Shown here in pieces: positions 34,276 to 44,864 of a stretch of 64,000 nt of DNA (position 1 is its first letter; each line of letters starts with the position of its first letter). Both the position numbers and the translations under genes were made by a program. A model generated the notes under the pieces. The model saw only the letters and a program-made list of their open reading frames with translations, was not told where the DNA came from and did not search any database. The stretch is taken from contig JACAAK010000014.1 of the NCBI GenBank assembly GCA_025093985.1, positions 1,054,001 through 1,118,000 on the forward strand. Reading direction: 5' to 3'. The DNA comes from Calvatia gigantea (lineage: Eukaryota; Basidiomycota; Agaricomycetes; Agaricales; Lycoperdaceae).

Positions 34276-37200
34276 ATGCACTCATCAGGAGCCAACGTCT
34301 CCAGGGCAGGCAACTCTTTGGGCGCTCAGCGTAACACGCGGCGCTCACCACCCCATCCGCACCAGCAAAGGGGAGGTAGGTGGCCGAGAAAACCTAATAC
34401 ACGGATGTTCGATCCTCTGACCTATTCGCTGACTGGTGCAGGTCAGAGCGTACAAGCTCATCCGACCTCACTTCATCCCAGTAATTGGTATTATGATGCC
34501 CAGCAGTTTTCAGCATCGGCATCACCCCAACATCCAGTCGCAGGTCCCTCGGTCTCACCCCCCATGGTTGATCCCACTTCGATTTTATACGACCACAGTA
34601 ACTCACTGCAACCACAAGTCGATGTTGGGAACCGAACATATCCACCATGGGCCGGCACGTACATTGAGCAACAAGACTATGGGCAAGAGATGGGTCCATA
34701 TTCCGACTTATTTCAGGCCTATCCCCATGCTCAATACCCCGAGCCCATCGCTGACACTGTCACCCCTCCGACAGTGACCCCATACCAGCAGCAACCTCAA
34801 CAGGGTACTACATATGGCTCTTATTATGCTTCCGACCTTCTGAACGTGTCAGGCTCCGCGACGGCAACAACGGTCTCGACCCCCGACTCCGTCCAAACTT
34901 ACCAACACCCCACCCCCGATCCCTCCATCCAATCTTATACGGGTACCCCGGACCCTATACAGTTGCAACGAGCGGCGCAGAAACAACAAACGTATCAGTA
35001 CCCACAGCTTCCGCCGGGCCAGGACGCTGCCCCAATGCAAGGAAACCGTCATGTATTGCAACAGCGCAAGCAGATGCATCAGCCATTCCCAGCACAATCT
35101 TACCAAGAGCCACCGACTTTGCCACCTCAGCAACAGCCACAACCCCCCCAGTCACAACAACCTCTGCAGCAATATCAACAGACCCAAGCCCCACCCGTAC
35201 AAATACAGCAATACTCCCAACAGCTAAAACAGGGTGGTTCAAATGATACACCAAATAATCGGCAGCGAGCCGAAGGAGAAACCCGTGGATCCAACCTTTA
35301 CACTACGAGTCAATTGAATATTCGCCCATATCAGCCGAAATCCCAGTCCCCCTCCCACATCCCAGCACCCCCAGCACGACCAGACCAACAGGTGGCCGCG
35401 CGCTCGAACGAACCCTCTGCCCCAGTTACTGGGAATGCGCCAAGTGAGGCTGCTTCCCAGACTGGCCAGGATCCCCAGAAATTAACATCAGGAGCGCTCA
35501 AACGACCATCACCAAATGGCGTTGGACGCGCACAACAGGCTCAGGTGACTTCTCCAGATAATTCAAATGTAAAGAAGCGCAAGCGTGGCAAACGGAATGA
35601 TGGAGGTGATTGGGTGGCTGGGACGGGTAACGCTGAACTTGAAGAGAGCGAGGAGGAAGGTGAAGGGTACAGTGGAGGTATCGAAGTTGGTCTAGCAGGT
35701 GTAGGTGTGGATGGAAAAAAGGGACAAAACCGGTACGTCACTGCTTTCTGTTTCCAGCCTTTTTCTTATCGGAAAATCTTCCATCTTCCTAACACTCTGT
35801 CAAATTTCTTGTGTCATCGTCCGTGCCAATTATGACTCGGCTCCTACGGAAAAACACGGCTTGGGGTATGTGTTCATCTCTTTTGCCATGGTCGATGTGA
35901 TCCCGGCAAAACGTGGACCTGCCATCGGAATGTTTTCTTGCCTTCATGTCCCGAACTGCCACCTTTCGTTGATCCGTTGGTTATTTCGGCAATCACCGAT
36001 CAACAATATACGTTCCCACGCTCCCGTCATCCTACTTGGCCTCCTCTTCCCGATGCCCAAATTTCCTTGTCCGCGGTTTCTCTCTCATTCTTGCCTCACA
36101 CATCGCCATTCTCTACCTGGCTGTCCACATCACTCCTTCATGTAACCTTGATTTGCAACCGATCTGTCAATCCGGGAATGGGTCACCCCGGACTCTCGCT
36201 CGCACTGCCTCGTGAATCCGGTGTTAACACTTTCCCGAACACTAACTTTGCTGCGCCTTTTTTTCGCGGGCCTCCCGCCCTCCCTTCAATTAATCACGGC
36301 TTGGTTCTGGGCCTGATTAACGACTCGGCTTGACATGCCACTCGGGTATCTGTGGGCCCAGGGGTGGCGCCTGCAAACATTGCAAGAGACTCAAGGTTCG
36401 TACTCTTCCTTGATTAACGGGTCATAGAAACCCCGTGGAAAATCCCTTACTTCACTTTGCGGTGGTGATATCACTTGATGAGCCAAGTGGTCGGGTGTGG
36501 ATTCTGCCCCCTGAGTCTCTCCGCACCGTGTTTCACTTGATGCTCGGACTTGGGCTTGCCATGCACCCTATCATAATACCGCTTATCCGATAGGGCAATT
36601 TCTCTTTCTGGGGGTGAATTATGCCGGTTAGCTTATCATTCACATGCTCCGCACTTAAAGCTGTTTACCCCGACACATATTCCGTTCTGTGGGGACGTCA
36701 TACTGATCCGAATAATAGATGAAATGTGCCTTTTCGGATGATGAAGACACATGCAAAAGATGCAAGGCCGGTGGTCACGTTTGTATCGTAGAAGGTCGTA
36801 AGCCGAGAACCGCACCAAAGTGGGTGGGATCCGCCTTATGTCCCGCTAAATTTTCCCCCCTTGACAATTTTGACAATCTTCCCCGTCGGCCATTGATTGC
36901 TGTACATTTATTCTTTTCCTGGTGCTCCGCCAAACGGACTGCGGATTCATCATGGGCTCCGCTACTTAAAGGCGTTCCAGCAAACCGTCTTAAGGACGTG
37001 CTTCCAGAGTATTTCCCTTATCGCAATCTTTCAATTCCCCTGGAAGATGCCATCCCTGCGCCGGTCACTTTCCTCATCCTCTTTATCATCCAACTCCTCT
37101 TCATCTTCTTCAGAGAGCCAATGCTTACCAACACGTCCTGTATCTAGCAAACGCGAGTACCTGCTCGCTCAAATTAGACAGAAGGACGCCATCATCGAGT

Positions 37201-40200
37201 CGCTCCTCAAACAAGTATGTATTCTGCTCACGTTTTCTTCAATGTTTTTCGCTGATAAAGTTCAGCTTCATAACCCCTACCTTGCCACCCCGCTCTCTAT
37301 CGCCTCTTACCGCATGGCGACTTCTCCTTCAGATCAAGGCAAAAGTACTGTCTTGGCTTGGCTGGATCGGCTCCAATCGAGTGTACGAGATGCCGGAAAT
37401 ACCGGTGGTCCAAGTGTATTCACTGAGCTGCGAAGCAAAGAGGGAGTTGAGTCCGACGGCGAGTCAGAAGGCCTTACCATTGATCTGGTTGGTCCCGGAG
37501 GGGAAGATTCCAACGATGATGGTGCATCAAGCGAGGCAGAGAAGATACAAGCTTCCCTACCGGATGCCCACGTTCCTCTAGGTTTGATAGCAAATCTGAG
37601 TATCCACAGCGGCAAAGCCAAAGGGAAGAAAGATCGCGGGCGGGACGCGAGCATTACCGAGGAGGACTTGAATGACGACAACGTCGTGCGTTCACTTATC
37701 TCGCCTCTCCTCGAGCTTTTCGTTTGACCTGTCATTGTTCTTCCATAGGGGGTGGCTAACGAAACATACTTCATGCCAGGTACTTCCTTTATTTGCCCAT
37801 GACATCACACATTGTTTATGGGGGTGTTCCGTACAGGCCCCGCTTCTGATTTGGGCATCAGAGCCTCACTTATAGAGCAACACAGCCCGCCGGAGATACT
37901 GGTCCACGGTTTGGTCAATCTGGAAGACGTTCAGAGACTGTTTGATCTGTGCGTAAAAACGTGGTTCAATTGCTTTGCCATTCATCAGTGACATTTGACC
38001 ATCAGATTCTATAAATACGTCAATGTGAGTTTCCCCGTTTCGGAGTTCGCGAAACTGGTGGCCCTAACAGCGACCGGCACCAGCCCTTTTTATCCTTGTT
38101 GGATCCGGCCCTGCACACACCCACAACCACTTTTACTCGCTGTCCTTTTTTATTCACCGTAGGTGAGTGTCCTTACCCTTGTTTCTCGGGTTCTGCTGAT
38201 GTACCACTAGTCTGTGCTATTTCCTCGAGGTACTACACGGAGAAATCCGAGATATACCCCATTGCGATGCATTTCGCCAAACATTCGGCAGCAAATGCTC
38301 TGATTGATGGCTGGAAGTCTGTGGAGCTATGTCAAGCTTATATCCTCATGAGCGTCTACGCGGTCCCAGCGAGAAGATGGGAAGAGGATCGTAGCTGGCT
38401 GTACACTGGACTGGCTATTCGGTATGTTCGACGGTTCGCACGTTCGGAACAAATTCCAATTCGAATATGCACAGGATTGCCACCGATCTTAATCTCCACC
38501 ATGTTTCTTCTTCTAAACCGAAGAACGAGAAAGAGGAGCGTGAGATACTAAATCGCGCAAGAGTGTGGATGATATGTTTCAATTTGGACCGGTCAACCGC
38601 CACGCAATTCGGAAAACCATCGACAATTAAAGAGGACTAGTGAGTGTAATTAGCTGAGTTATTGACCGAAACCAATGCTTTTCTAGTATCGTTCGAAATG
38701 CTCGGGACTGGTACAAATCATCGCGATATAATCTTTCGGTATGACCCACTCCTTCCTGAAAGCCTCACGACCTGACGGCCAATCAGTATGACGTTCATTT
38801 ATGCGCTTACTCGACATTACTCCAGATCGTGGCCAGGTTCCACGATGAAATCTTCAGCGATCCTTCTTCCCCCAGCGGCCTTAATAAAGTTAGTGGCTCA
38901 CTCGGTGGCAGTCGCTTGAGCAGTAACCAACTGACATTCTTAGAACGTCGATTTCCGGAAGATTACCATGAAGCATGATGAATTTCTTATGCAATATCAC
39001 CAAGAATGGTTGAAGCGGTTCGAGGAAAGTTCCGACCCGAATGGTGAGTGCATACACCCCTAGGATGTCACATCATCTCATTTCACGGTGCGTAGACCCG
39101 GGCTGTGTTTTCCGTTGCTCGTTGTTGCCGTTGTAAGTTGACTCAGGACTCCTTCGGGTGCATTGAACTTAAACAAACGTCATTCTAGCCTGGTCGGTTA
39201 CTCTCGACTCGTAATGTTCTCGTTTGGGTTCCAGCAAGCCTTCCAACGAGGTATTGAGCATAGTGATCAGGTATTCTTTACCAAAGTAAGTATCAATACG
39301 ATGTCTCACCTTTACCCGCGCTCACATTTTGCTAGTGTCTGGAAGCTGCTACATCAGTCATTAAGAACATGATTGAGGGCTTGGCCCCAACTGGTTACAT
39401 GCGGTACGCTCCTGATGGTAAGCAATTTCCCATCCGAGGCAGTCTCCCTGGTTTGAGCTAAAGGCACGTGTTAGGCCATTTTGTCTTCGCGTCATTCGCA
39501 TCAGCATTCCTTCTTAAGGTGATCATCTCCCTGAACTTAATATATGACAAGATCTGATTCGTATCCAGTTGTTGAGACCGGAATTCGCATCGCTTCTCAG
39601 TAAAGAACAGGAGGGCAGTATCTTTGAGCTGATTGGACGCCTAATTCAAACGCTCAGCTCCCCAAAGATTGCGATAGATGATAGACATACTCCTAAACTC
39701 TACGCCCGCTTTCTGGCTGGTCTTCTCTCTCGCTATCGCCGCGATGGAGCAACTGTTGGCCGTCTTCACCCCAATCCGCCCAATCACTCCCAAACCGAAA
39801 CGAACAGCGGGAACCAAATCCCTCCTGGTTCGATGACCACCTTCTCTGTCGCTCAGCAGCAACCGCAGAACCCTGGACAGCTCACCCAGAATCAAAATTT
39901 CGGCTACAACCTTAATGGAATGCAGCCCCAGACACAAAACCTCCAAACCCCCATTTACCGCCCGGAAGCCACGTATACTTCTGGTACAGGACCCATACAC
40001 TTTGGATCCGATATGGAATTGGCCGTTATGGGTAGCAACTACTCATCTGATGATGAAATGCTTGCGACCATGCAAGCTATCAAGAATCCTTCTTGGTGGC
40101 AGAACATGATGATGCCTGGGTAAGACAGCCCTCAATTTTGACAACCTGAATGCTGATATACCCATTATAGATTCTCTTGGACCCCCGATCCCTCACCGTC

Positions 40201-40315
40201 CCCACCAAACGTCATGGGGCAGCAGGCACCCACATCTTATCTTCCTGCCATGCAGCATCAAGGCATGGCAATGCACGGCATGCATCACAGCTTCAACTCC
40301 TTCCAACCGGTCTGA
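34276..40315 (+). CDS. Zn2Cys6 fungal-specific transcription factor (PriB-like?)
   Basis: Twenty exons join in consistent phase to 1,301 residues. The first exon (34276-35732) encodes about 485 residues rich in Gln, Pro and Ser with a basic patch (KKRKRGKR) and an acidic run. The zinc cluster, C-x2-C-x6-C-x8-C-x2-C-x6-C, lies at about 490-519 (ACKHCKRLK then MKCAFSDDEDTCKRCKAGG), split by a 323-bp intron. A short coiled coil (KREYLLAQIRQKDAIIESLL) follows, as in dimeric members. The fungal_trans domain includes LDPALHTP, YPIAMHFAKHSAANALI, RRWEEDRSWLYTGLAIRIAT and FNLDRSTATQFGKPS. Such factors bind CGG-type sites in the nucleus. It may be related to Lentinula PriB, but that is from memory. 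Two introns are long for this genome (629 and 328 bp). ATG 34402 is an alternative start. Confidence 0.88.
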
Positions 40316-40753
40316 TATCTACTGTAACGAGATCTTATTCTGTTTCAATGGACCTGCGAAAATCCTAAATATCACATGTATATGTTGTTTCAACCTATGC
40401 TCGTACAATAGTGTATTCATATCAGGTTATCGCAAGCTCGGTTATTTGTGTCATTGACTCATGAGTGACTAAAGTCCGGTCCTGTGATCTTGACTATAAC
40501 CAGCGCCACAAAGGTCCCACCCGTTTTATGGTTGAATTACTCAAGTTTGTTGCCCTCCTGTGTCGATTGATTACCTGACTAAATATCCATCGCTGCCATC
40601 AGCATCGCACCGTTCCATCAGCTTCTCAGCCATTTTCGTTTCCTCTTAACGCTGCGATCGCGAGAAGGGAACTACCGTTCCCTGATACTCTTCAGGTTAT
40701 CAACGGTAGAAGATACCCCGACATGTGGTCCAGACAGCGCCCTCGGAACAGGT
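40316..40753. other. Intergenic / possible 5' exon of the Rieske-DUF455 gene
   Basis: Lies between the transcription factor stop and the first secure codon of the next gene. The frame of the Rieske domain stays open upstream of ATG 40754, so a further 5' exon may lie here. I could not fix one. Confidence 0.4.
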
Positions 40754-42521
40754 ATGAAGTCTGGGTCTTCAGCCACAGGGCCAGATTCAGCATATCGATT
40801 GAACACCAATTCAAAACAACTCTACGCCATGGAAGCAAGTTGTCCGCATCTGGGTGCTGACCTGACCCACGCCGAGATAGAGGAGTGCGATAACAGCGTG
40901 GTGGCAGTTTGTCCATGGCATAGGTGAGTTAGATATACTTGTCCTCTCCTTGTGGTAGTCTGTGATGCTTCCCTAGATATGATTTCGATTTACGAACCGG
41001 AAAGAGCGAGACAGGATTGAAAGCTTGCACTTTTTCGGTGTACGTAAATGTGAATTCCAGCGGGGCGGAAATAGTCTCTCTAGAGACGCCCGAGGAAGGA
41101 TCAGGGTGGCGCTTGGTTGAGTTGCGACCTGTTTCCGAAGGTGCACCGCCCCTCTTGATGACGCCTTGGGTCGATTAAATGCTAACAGGTGGCCTGTGTA
41201 ACAGAGTTTGCTGACCCCCCTCCCAATTTATCCCTGAATGCCGAAGACAGTAGCGACCCCAAGAATGAAAGCACGCTGCCAGTCGAAGACGAGCCTGTCG
41301 TACCACTGGACTCGCCACCGAAAACCCTGATGCAATGGGCTGTTCTGATTTTGAATACACCTAATCCCGCCTTGAAAGTACGTTCAACTTCACAGGAAGA
41401 CTCACGATGCAATCCTCATGTCAGTGTATATAGGTGGAACGCACAAAACATGCTGTGCATCTATTTAGGACGGGTAAATTAAGTTCTATTGGCCACAAAT
41501 CATCCAGTTCTCCTCGCCCACCGGATGTACCTTCCCGTGATGCATCTTGGACACGCAATTTGAAAGCTGATCCAGCAAAAGTGAAGAACAGGAGAAACAG
41601 GGCTATCATGTTACACGCTCTTGCTAATATCGAACAGTGGGCGTGAGTGAGTTGTATCCGTTCCATCTTACAGTAGCTCAGTCGGGTTTCTTTAGTATTG
41701 ATCTGGCGTGAGTACACCGATACCCTCAGCGAACTGATCCGGCGTAACGACAGATCGATAGCTGGGACATCATGGCTCGATTCGGGCCGTCACATCTTGA
41801 TATACCAACTTCTTTCTTCCACGACTTTACAAAAATGGCTCTTGATGAAGCCAAGCATTTGTACGTCTTTGAGATTCAACCTGTGCATTAGATGCGATAT
41901 TCACCGCCGATTAGTTCTCTCCTTACGTCCCGGTTAAGCACGATTTCTCCTTCTACGCCATATGGAAGTATGCCAGTGCATGCCTCTCTCTGGGAATCTG
42001 CCGCCATTACAGTACATTCGCTGCGTGCTCGCCTTGCCATTATCCATCTGGTACACGAAGCTCGGGGTCTTGATGTCAACCCGGGAACGATTGAACGATT
42101 TCGGCGTGCGGGTGATATGGACACAGTCGAAGTTATGGAGATCATCCACGCGGATGAAGTGACCCACGTCACTGCCGGGCACCGGTGGTTCATGTGGATT
42201 TGTGAGCATGAAGGTATGAGCCGTGATGATGGCGGAATTGTGAGGGCTTTTAGAGAGGAAGTAAGAAAGGGTTGGAGAGGCGAGATAAAAGGGCCGTTCA
42301 ATGTTGAGGCGAGGGAAGTTGCAGGTATGACAAGGGAGTTTTATGAAGATTTGCGGGGAGAACTGGGGATTGAGAGGGTGGATGAACCGAACGATAATTC
42401 GCAGTCGAAGGAACAGTCAAAAAATGGAGTTCACGGAGGCAGCAAAGAGGTTGAGGCTGCTCCAGCGAATATTGCCGTGGGATATGAAAGTGGTGCCTCA
42501 GTGAACTTTGTTCATTCGTAG
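40754..42521 (+). CDS. Rieske [2Fe-2S] domain fused to DUF455 ferritin-like domain
   Basis: Seven exons (40754-40923, 40977-41140, 41205-41377, 41434-41642, 41696-41707, 41762-41860, 41915-42521) encode 477 residues from the ATG used. The N-terminal Rieske domain shows SCPHLGADLTHAEIEE (Cys30, His32) and AVCPWHRYDFDLRTGK (Cys53, His56), the CxH...CxxH set for a [2Fe-2S] cluster. The C-terminal half matches DUF455, a ferritin-like helical bundle. Candidate metal ligands are Glu236 (ANIEQWA), Glu272 and His275 (DEAKHF), Glu324 (HEARG) and Glu357 and His360 (DEVTH), the E...ExxH...E...ExxH pattern of di-iron carboxylate proteins. I infer an oxidoreductase in which the Rieske cluster feeds electrons to a di-iron site. 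Exon 5 is only 12 nt. The 5' end is uncertain. Confidence 0.87.
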
Positions 42522-42832
42522 TTAGCCCCAAATCTGGGAAGGGTCCTGTCCCTTAAAATATCGAATCGAAGGTACAGACTCCTGAATGATCGTCATCGCC
42601 ACATGCTCTCCACCTGAGTTGACAAAACTGGCTGTTTGGAATTGCTGGAACCGCTCGAAATATATACCAATATCACAGAGTTTCCAATCAGCGAGTGTCT
42701 CTAGCGCCGATAGCGAAATAGGTGGGGGGTATTCCAAGCTACCCAGGCTCGAACCTGATTGTAGGGATATGAGCGGCTCCCTTCCGAAAGACCGCGAAAG
42801 CGAGGACTACGTGACGCTTTGTTAGCGCCAGA
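42522..42832. other. Convergent 3' intergenic region
   Basis: 311 bp between the stop codons of the Rieske-DUF455 gene and the F-box gene. No gene or repeat is visible. Confidence 0.5.
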
Positions 42833-44298
42833 CTAGAGAGAAATGGGTGAACTGACCGAATCGAGCGATCTTTGCGTGATGATCACTAATTCATGCAGGA
42901 AAGGGAATCTCTTTGCTACCTTAGCGAGGAGGTTCAGATCAAGATATTCCACCTCTACTCTGAGAAACACAAGCGAGGAATGGAGAGGCCTCTCCGAAAA
43001 CGCATCAAGTATTTGCAACAGTTCGTTCGGAGACAAATAATGCCCGGATAAACACAGACGCGTAAGTGAAGTGATGGAGCGTTGCAGGAGCATTAAGGTA
43101 ACATCCATGGGTGCTGATGCCGGAAGATAAAGAGTCTCGAGCTGCGATAAGATAGTTGATGAGCTAGCTTGAAGTGCTCGGTTCATGGACGACCATGCTG
43201 CAATCTTTGCCTGGTTTTTAGTTTCGTCACTGGATACGAGGTCTCGCCTATGCGGGGGGATAAATTTGACGTGCAGAAGTGGGGAAGAGTGAGCGTTTAG
43301 GAACCGGATTAAGGATTCCGGGTTTGGAATAATAGTCTCGTCAAGTTGCATGTTGAGCTCCAGATAACGTAGATTCGGGAACGTATCCAAGGTGTCGAAT
43401 AGCACGGTGAGTGGAGTCGACGAGGAAGAAGATATAGTTAATGCATGAAGAGAAAAATTGAATCGGTTGATGAAAGGCGCAATATTGGCGGTTAAGACGT
43501 CAATGCTTGATTTTGACGCTTGGTCAGGGTCAGGTCTGTCCGAACCGAGGTTGTGGATCTCGTAGTCGAAGTGAAACTTGAGTTCTTCGAGATATTCGAA
43601 GTCAACGAAATTAAGGAGGTGCTTAAAGTTGGGAAGCTGGGCGTGTAGGACCAACTTTCGGAGCCTTAGAGCGGAATTCTGGGCTGTCGTTAGGAACACT
43701 TCGGAGTCCTCGTTGAGGGGAAGGTCTCGCCATTCGAAGGAATACGAGGTGAGGTTGCTCATATTAGATAGGGCATTGACCATGAGGGCCAGGACCTGAG
43801 TGGGCGCGAACAATGATGGGTCCCTCTTCTTGGATGATGATATTGGAGTCGACGGCCCGTGGTTGACGGTGCCAGACTTTCTCCCCCTACGACTTCGGGC
43901 GAACCAGAATTTAACAGCTGCAAGTAGGTTTTTCCGAGCAATCTTCATCGAAGTTCGGAACAGCTGATTGCGGCGAGCAAGGAAGTTGATGAACCAGGCT
44001 TGTATGTGGAGTTTCCGAACGAGTTGCGCGATATATGGTTCTCTATTCAGTCACAACTTCATCAGCCTGGTCAAGTAATAATGGGACTGGAGAGTATTCT
44101 GACTGACTGCAGGCGCTCTAGATATTGCACCATCTCCCGGTCCAGCACAACCCATCGAATTTCGCCGTATTTTTCATGCAGGATGATGGAGAGAAAGGAC
44201 CGGCTGACGGATAAGAGTTTGGGTCGCTCGTCATCCGGAATATAGCGCGCGACCAGTTGCCAAATTTCATAGGGAACGGTGTTCGCAATAGCAGACAT
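42833..44298 (-). CDS. F-box / leucine-rich-repeat-like protein
   Basis: Two exons (44298-44108 and 44042-42833), joined by a 65-bp intron in phase, give 466 residues. The N-terminus, NTVPYEIWQLVARYIPDDER...LLSVSRSFLSIILHEKYG, is an F-box-like helical segment of the kind that binds Skp1 in SCF ubiquitin ligases. The rest is a long Leu-rich alpha/beta region with spaced repeats (FPNLRYLELNMQLD, LSQLETLYLPASAP, LTRLCLSGHYLSP), resembling the degenerate LRR arrays of agaric F-box proteins. The junction EPYIAQLVRKLHIQAW is typical of this expanded family. An in-frame ATG at 44388 would add 30 residues. Target is unknown. It is transcribed divergently from MTO1. Confidence 0.75.
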
Positions 44299-44864
44299 GG
44301 TCCTCGGAGATCTGTCTTGCAAGAACTGAAAGATCCCAAGACCAGGGTTTACGGTTTCCAGGTTGCCAGATTGATTGAACAACAACACTTCACTCCCCTT
44401 CGGGCCGGAGGAGGTTGCTGCGCCACCGCAGGAAGCACCCAGATCAAGCGCTCAGCGCTCAGGCCCCAGGCCTCAGGCTTGGATGCTCTTCCTCTTCGTC
44501 CGTCGAGTCGAAGCACAGGATCACTTGTAATTATGATCCCCTTAGTCGCCTCGTACTTTCAGACGGAGCAGAGGCTACATTTTTGAATACAAAGCTTATG
44601 GTCAATACACAACCACGACCCTCCAACCCAATCTTTGTTACCTTTTGTCTGTACATAACACAGATGAAATTAGTGTGGGTGGTGAAAAGCACCAGGCCGG
44701 CTATCATATAATTCAATTTCAACGGTCAACATGGGAGGCGAAATATTCGGGGTAATTATATTTGTCACCTGCCTCCGAAACAAACAATGCGTTGCGAAAT
44801 CCTCGATCACGGAATGACGACTGAAATTTGAATAACATATTTCTCGCACTCCCTCAAATTGTAT
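44299..44864. promoter_or_regulatory. Divergent promoter region, F-box gene and MTO1
   Basis: 566 bp lie between the start codons of these divergent genes and must contain both promoters. No clear TATA box or other known element was identified. One alternative start of the F-box gene (44388) falls inside. Confidence 0.45.
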
